NCBI GenBank assembly: GCA_013397455.1
Contig: VYZB01000275.1
Coordinates: forward strand, 62,001-126,000
Length of the DNA: 64,000 nucleotides
DNA from: Crotophaga sulcirostris
Lineage: Eukaryota > Chordata > Aves > Cuculiformes > Crotophagidae
Direction: 5' to 3'
Each line of letters starts with the position of its first letter. Positions within the stretch are counted from its first letter, which is position 1. The translations under genes and the position numbers were made by a program. This document shows, piece by piece, positions 61,981-64,000 of this stretch. Under the pieces are notes generated by a model, which did no database searches, was not told the DNA's origin, and saw only the letters and a list, made by a program, of their open reading frames with translations.

Positions 61981-62828
61981 TAGAATCACAGAACTGTAGA
62001 AACACAGAATCACAGAGTCGTTTGGGTTGGAAAGGCCTTCTATTTGGGTGTCATTTGGGTCGGAAAAGTCGGTTGGGTGTCGTTTGGGTTGGAAAGGCCA
62101 TGGCAGTTGTCCAACCCTACAATGATCAGGGACAACTTCCACTAGATTAGGTTACTTAGAGTCCCACCCAGCCTGACCGTGAATGTTTCCATAGATGGAG
62201 TGTCTACCATCTATCTGAATAACCAGTTCCAGTGTTCTATCACCCTCACTGTAAAAAATTTCTTCCTTACACCTAGTCTGAATTCACTCTCTTAGTTTAA
62301 AACCATTATCCCTTGTTCTGTTTCTGCAGGCCCTTTAAAAAGTCTACCTTCATCTTTCTTATAAGCCTCTTTTAAGTATTGAAAAGTTGCAACAAGGTAT
62401 CCCTGTGGTTTGGCAACTACATCAGCCAATTCCCTCAGGACTCTGGGATGCATCTCATGGGGGTCCGATATAGACTTCTGTATGTTCAGTTTCCTCAAGT
62501 GGTCTCGAACCCGTTATTCTCTTACAGTAGGAGGGACTTTGCTCCCTCAGTCCATGCCTTGCAGTTGATCCACTCAAGAGGTGCTAGAAAAGAGAAAAGA
62601 CCGAGGAAAAAAAGTTGTTGAGTACCTCAGCCTTCTCCTTGTCTGTTGTTACCAGTTTCCAGTCTTGTTTATTAAAGGGGTATGCACATTCTTTGACTTT
62701 CCTTTTCTCACTGACATACCTGTAGGAACCCTTTTGTTTATCCATTGTGTCCCTCACCCAAATATCAGCTCCAGTTGTGTTTTGGCCCTCCTGACTCCCT
62801 CCCTACACAACCAGGAAAACGAAATTCC
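61981..62828 (-). mobile_element. CR1 LINE with large internal deletion joining 3' end to pre-RT region
   Basis: Minus-strand CR1 of about 850 bases. The 3' part (61981 to about 62400) has an AATCACAGA-type tail, a triplicated segment, the 3' untranslated region and C-terminal coding words. At about 62405 it is fused in frame to a far upstream part of ORF2: the minus strand reads MHPRVLRELADVVAKP, directly followed by QGYLVATFQYLK. Upstream of that (to about 62828), words such as LVTTDKEKAEVLNN-like and RYVSEKRKVK-like codons represent the linker between the endonuclease and reverse transcriptase. Nearly the whole RT domain is missing. It is the only CR1 here that retains sequence 5' of the RT. 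Confidence 0.85.
62019..62100. repeat. Three tandem ~30-base copies inside a CR1 3' end
   Basis: The motif CGTTTGGGTTGGAAAGGCC starts at 62019 and again at 62081, with a diverged middle copy (CATTTGGGTCGGAAAAG) starting at 62052. Spacing is 33 and 29 bases. Other CR1 copies have one such unit next to the tail, so this is a local tandem amplification. Confidence 0.85.
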
Positions 62829-64000
62829 TGTAAGTGCATTAGAAGTCACTTAATTCCATTAGATGGCAAAAGTGCCATCATTAAAATCTCTTTTTGTGAT
62901 CTGAGGGGTTACACTTTTTTTTCAAGCCAGCACATACATGATCGTGTAAGTTTTTTGGAGTAAAATCAGGAAATATCTATGAATAATAATTGCACAGCAG
63001 GCATCGGGGCCAAATCTGCAGATCCCCAGAATCACAGCTGCAATGTCAAACAAAGCAGGAATGGGACACAGTCAGACCGTGGACAGAATTGGATATCAAG
63101 TCTGATTATCCAACACATGAGAAGCAGGTGCTCAGAAGGGTCTCTCAATAGACAACACTGATGTTAAATCATGCATTTCCATTACTTCATCTAACTTCAG
63201 GCTGCTGAAAAGAATTTTCAACCTCCCCTGGAATATCTACATACATACATCCACGTCTTTAGGCTTTGGACCTTGCTGTTTCAGTGCTTGGTTTTATAAT
63301 GTTGAGTGATTTCATTTATAGAAAAAAGGTATGTGGAAAGGGAAATTGCTGCTGTTTGGGGATCATAGACACGACCGCACAAGGCAGTTCTGTAGAAAAG
63401 CAAAATGTTGAAATACACATCGAAGAGTGGTTCTTTTGAAGTACCTAATAAACTGGTGTTTATGAAAGGTAAAACTCAGGAAATTTAGTTCTGTCTTCTT
63501 CCCTTAGTATTTTAATTAAAGAAATGAAAGAATTAAAGTCTCAGCTTGTCCTTGGAAATCCCAAGCAGGAAAAAAATCAACCTTTTCTACAGACAACTTT
63601 AAAGTAGACTGGGAAAAAAAGCACTAACCTTTTATGAACTCTTAAAAAAGGGAAGATTAAAAAATGTGTGATCGATAGCTAAATGGATCTTCCGCGAGTC
63701 TCACGTCTCTTCTGCCTTTATAACAAAGGCACGTTAACAAGCACACAAGCACAGACAAAAATACCAAGGGCTATATTTACCTTCCACTTACACTGTGGAA
63801 AACTAATGCATAGCATCTGACTCCAAGTTATTTCCTTCTATGTAAAACCTCAAAATGGTTTGTAAAATGGTAAAATCTGTCACAAGTACAACCCCTCCTC
63901 TACTTTTTAGTGGGTCTTGGGGGGTTGCTTTTTTTTCCCAAAATTATCACGTCTTAAATTCAATGCAAGGAAACAGTCCAGACACAGTAAGAAAAGGCTG
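62829..64000. other. Gene-free terminal stretch
   Basis: No gene or transposon was recognised. A TTCATCTAACTTCAGGCTGC word at 63186-63205 weakly recalls the GTGATTCATC-anchored segments, but I do not count it as a copy. Confidence 0.5.

Noticed and set aside
1..64000. CRISPR arrays, bacterial operons, prophage, tRNA or rRNA genes
   Set aside because: No regularly spaced direct repeats, no dense coding, no tRNA T-loop context and no ribosomal sequence were seen. The repeats are those of a bird nuclear genome.

Overview
This window looks like non-coding nuclear DNA from a bird. It is AT-rich and every reading frame is densely stopped. I find no convincing protein-coding exon, tRNA, rRNA or prokaryotic gene organisation. 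The diagnosis rests on the interspersed repeats: many 5'-truncated CR1 LINEs, whose ORF2 C-terminus and octamer-repeat 3' tails are readable, plus LTRs of the avian ERVL type (TGT...ACA ends). Six CR1 copies belong to one apparently young subfamily with an ATACTGTG-type tail. That suggests a lineage with recent CR1 activity (woodpecker-like birds are one possibility), but I cannot name the species. The DNA could be a large intron or a gene desert.

Layout. 1-5.1 kb: unique-looking sequence. 5.1-5.3 kb: a degenerate repeat next to a short interstitial telomere-like tract. 5.5-15.7 kb: a CR1-rich block. It holds five minus-strand CR1 copies (about 5.56, 7.47, 9.63, 11.50 and 14.38 kb) and one older plus-strand CR1 split by the 14.38 kb copy. 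The 7.47 kb copy contains a 375-base assembly gap. 15.7-30.7 kb: about 15 kb with no transposon I can recognise. 30.7-35.5 kb: a CR1 tail abutting an internally deleted LTR, a degraded CR1, and a short young CR1 end. 39.4-39.8 kb: a purine-strand tract with a (GGAA)n core. 41.8-46.1 kb: three CR1 copies, two of which form an inverted pair. 46.1-58.0 kb: about 12 kb again free of recognisable transposons, with several enhancer-like AT-rich motif clusters. 58.0-58.8 kb: a near-complete solo LTR on the minus strand. 61.6 kb: a 15-base gap. 62.0-62.8 kb: a CR1 with a large internal deletion that joins two distant parts of the element.

There is no set of genes working together here. The window's story is retrotransposition, nesting, internal deletion and simple-repeat growth. 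I looked for an undescribed system and did not find one. The most useful leads are the nested CR1 complex, hairpins at two CR1 5' junctions, the internally deleted LTR and CR1 copies, the inverted CR1 pair, a possible uncatalogued dispersed repeat anchored on GTGATTCAT, and the two long transposon-poor blocks. All identifications are by eye without database searches, so element ends are approximate to about 5-20 bases.
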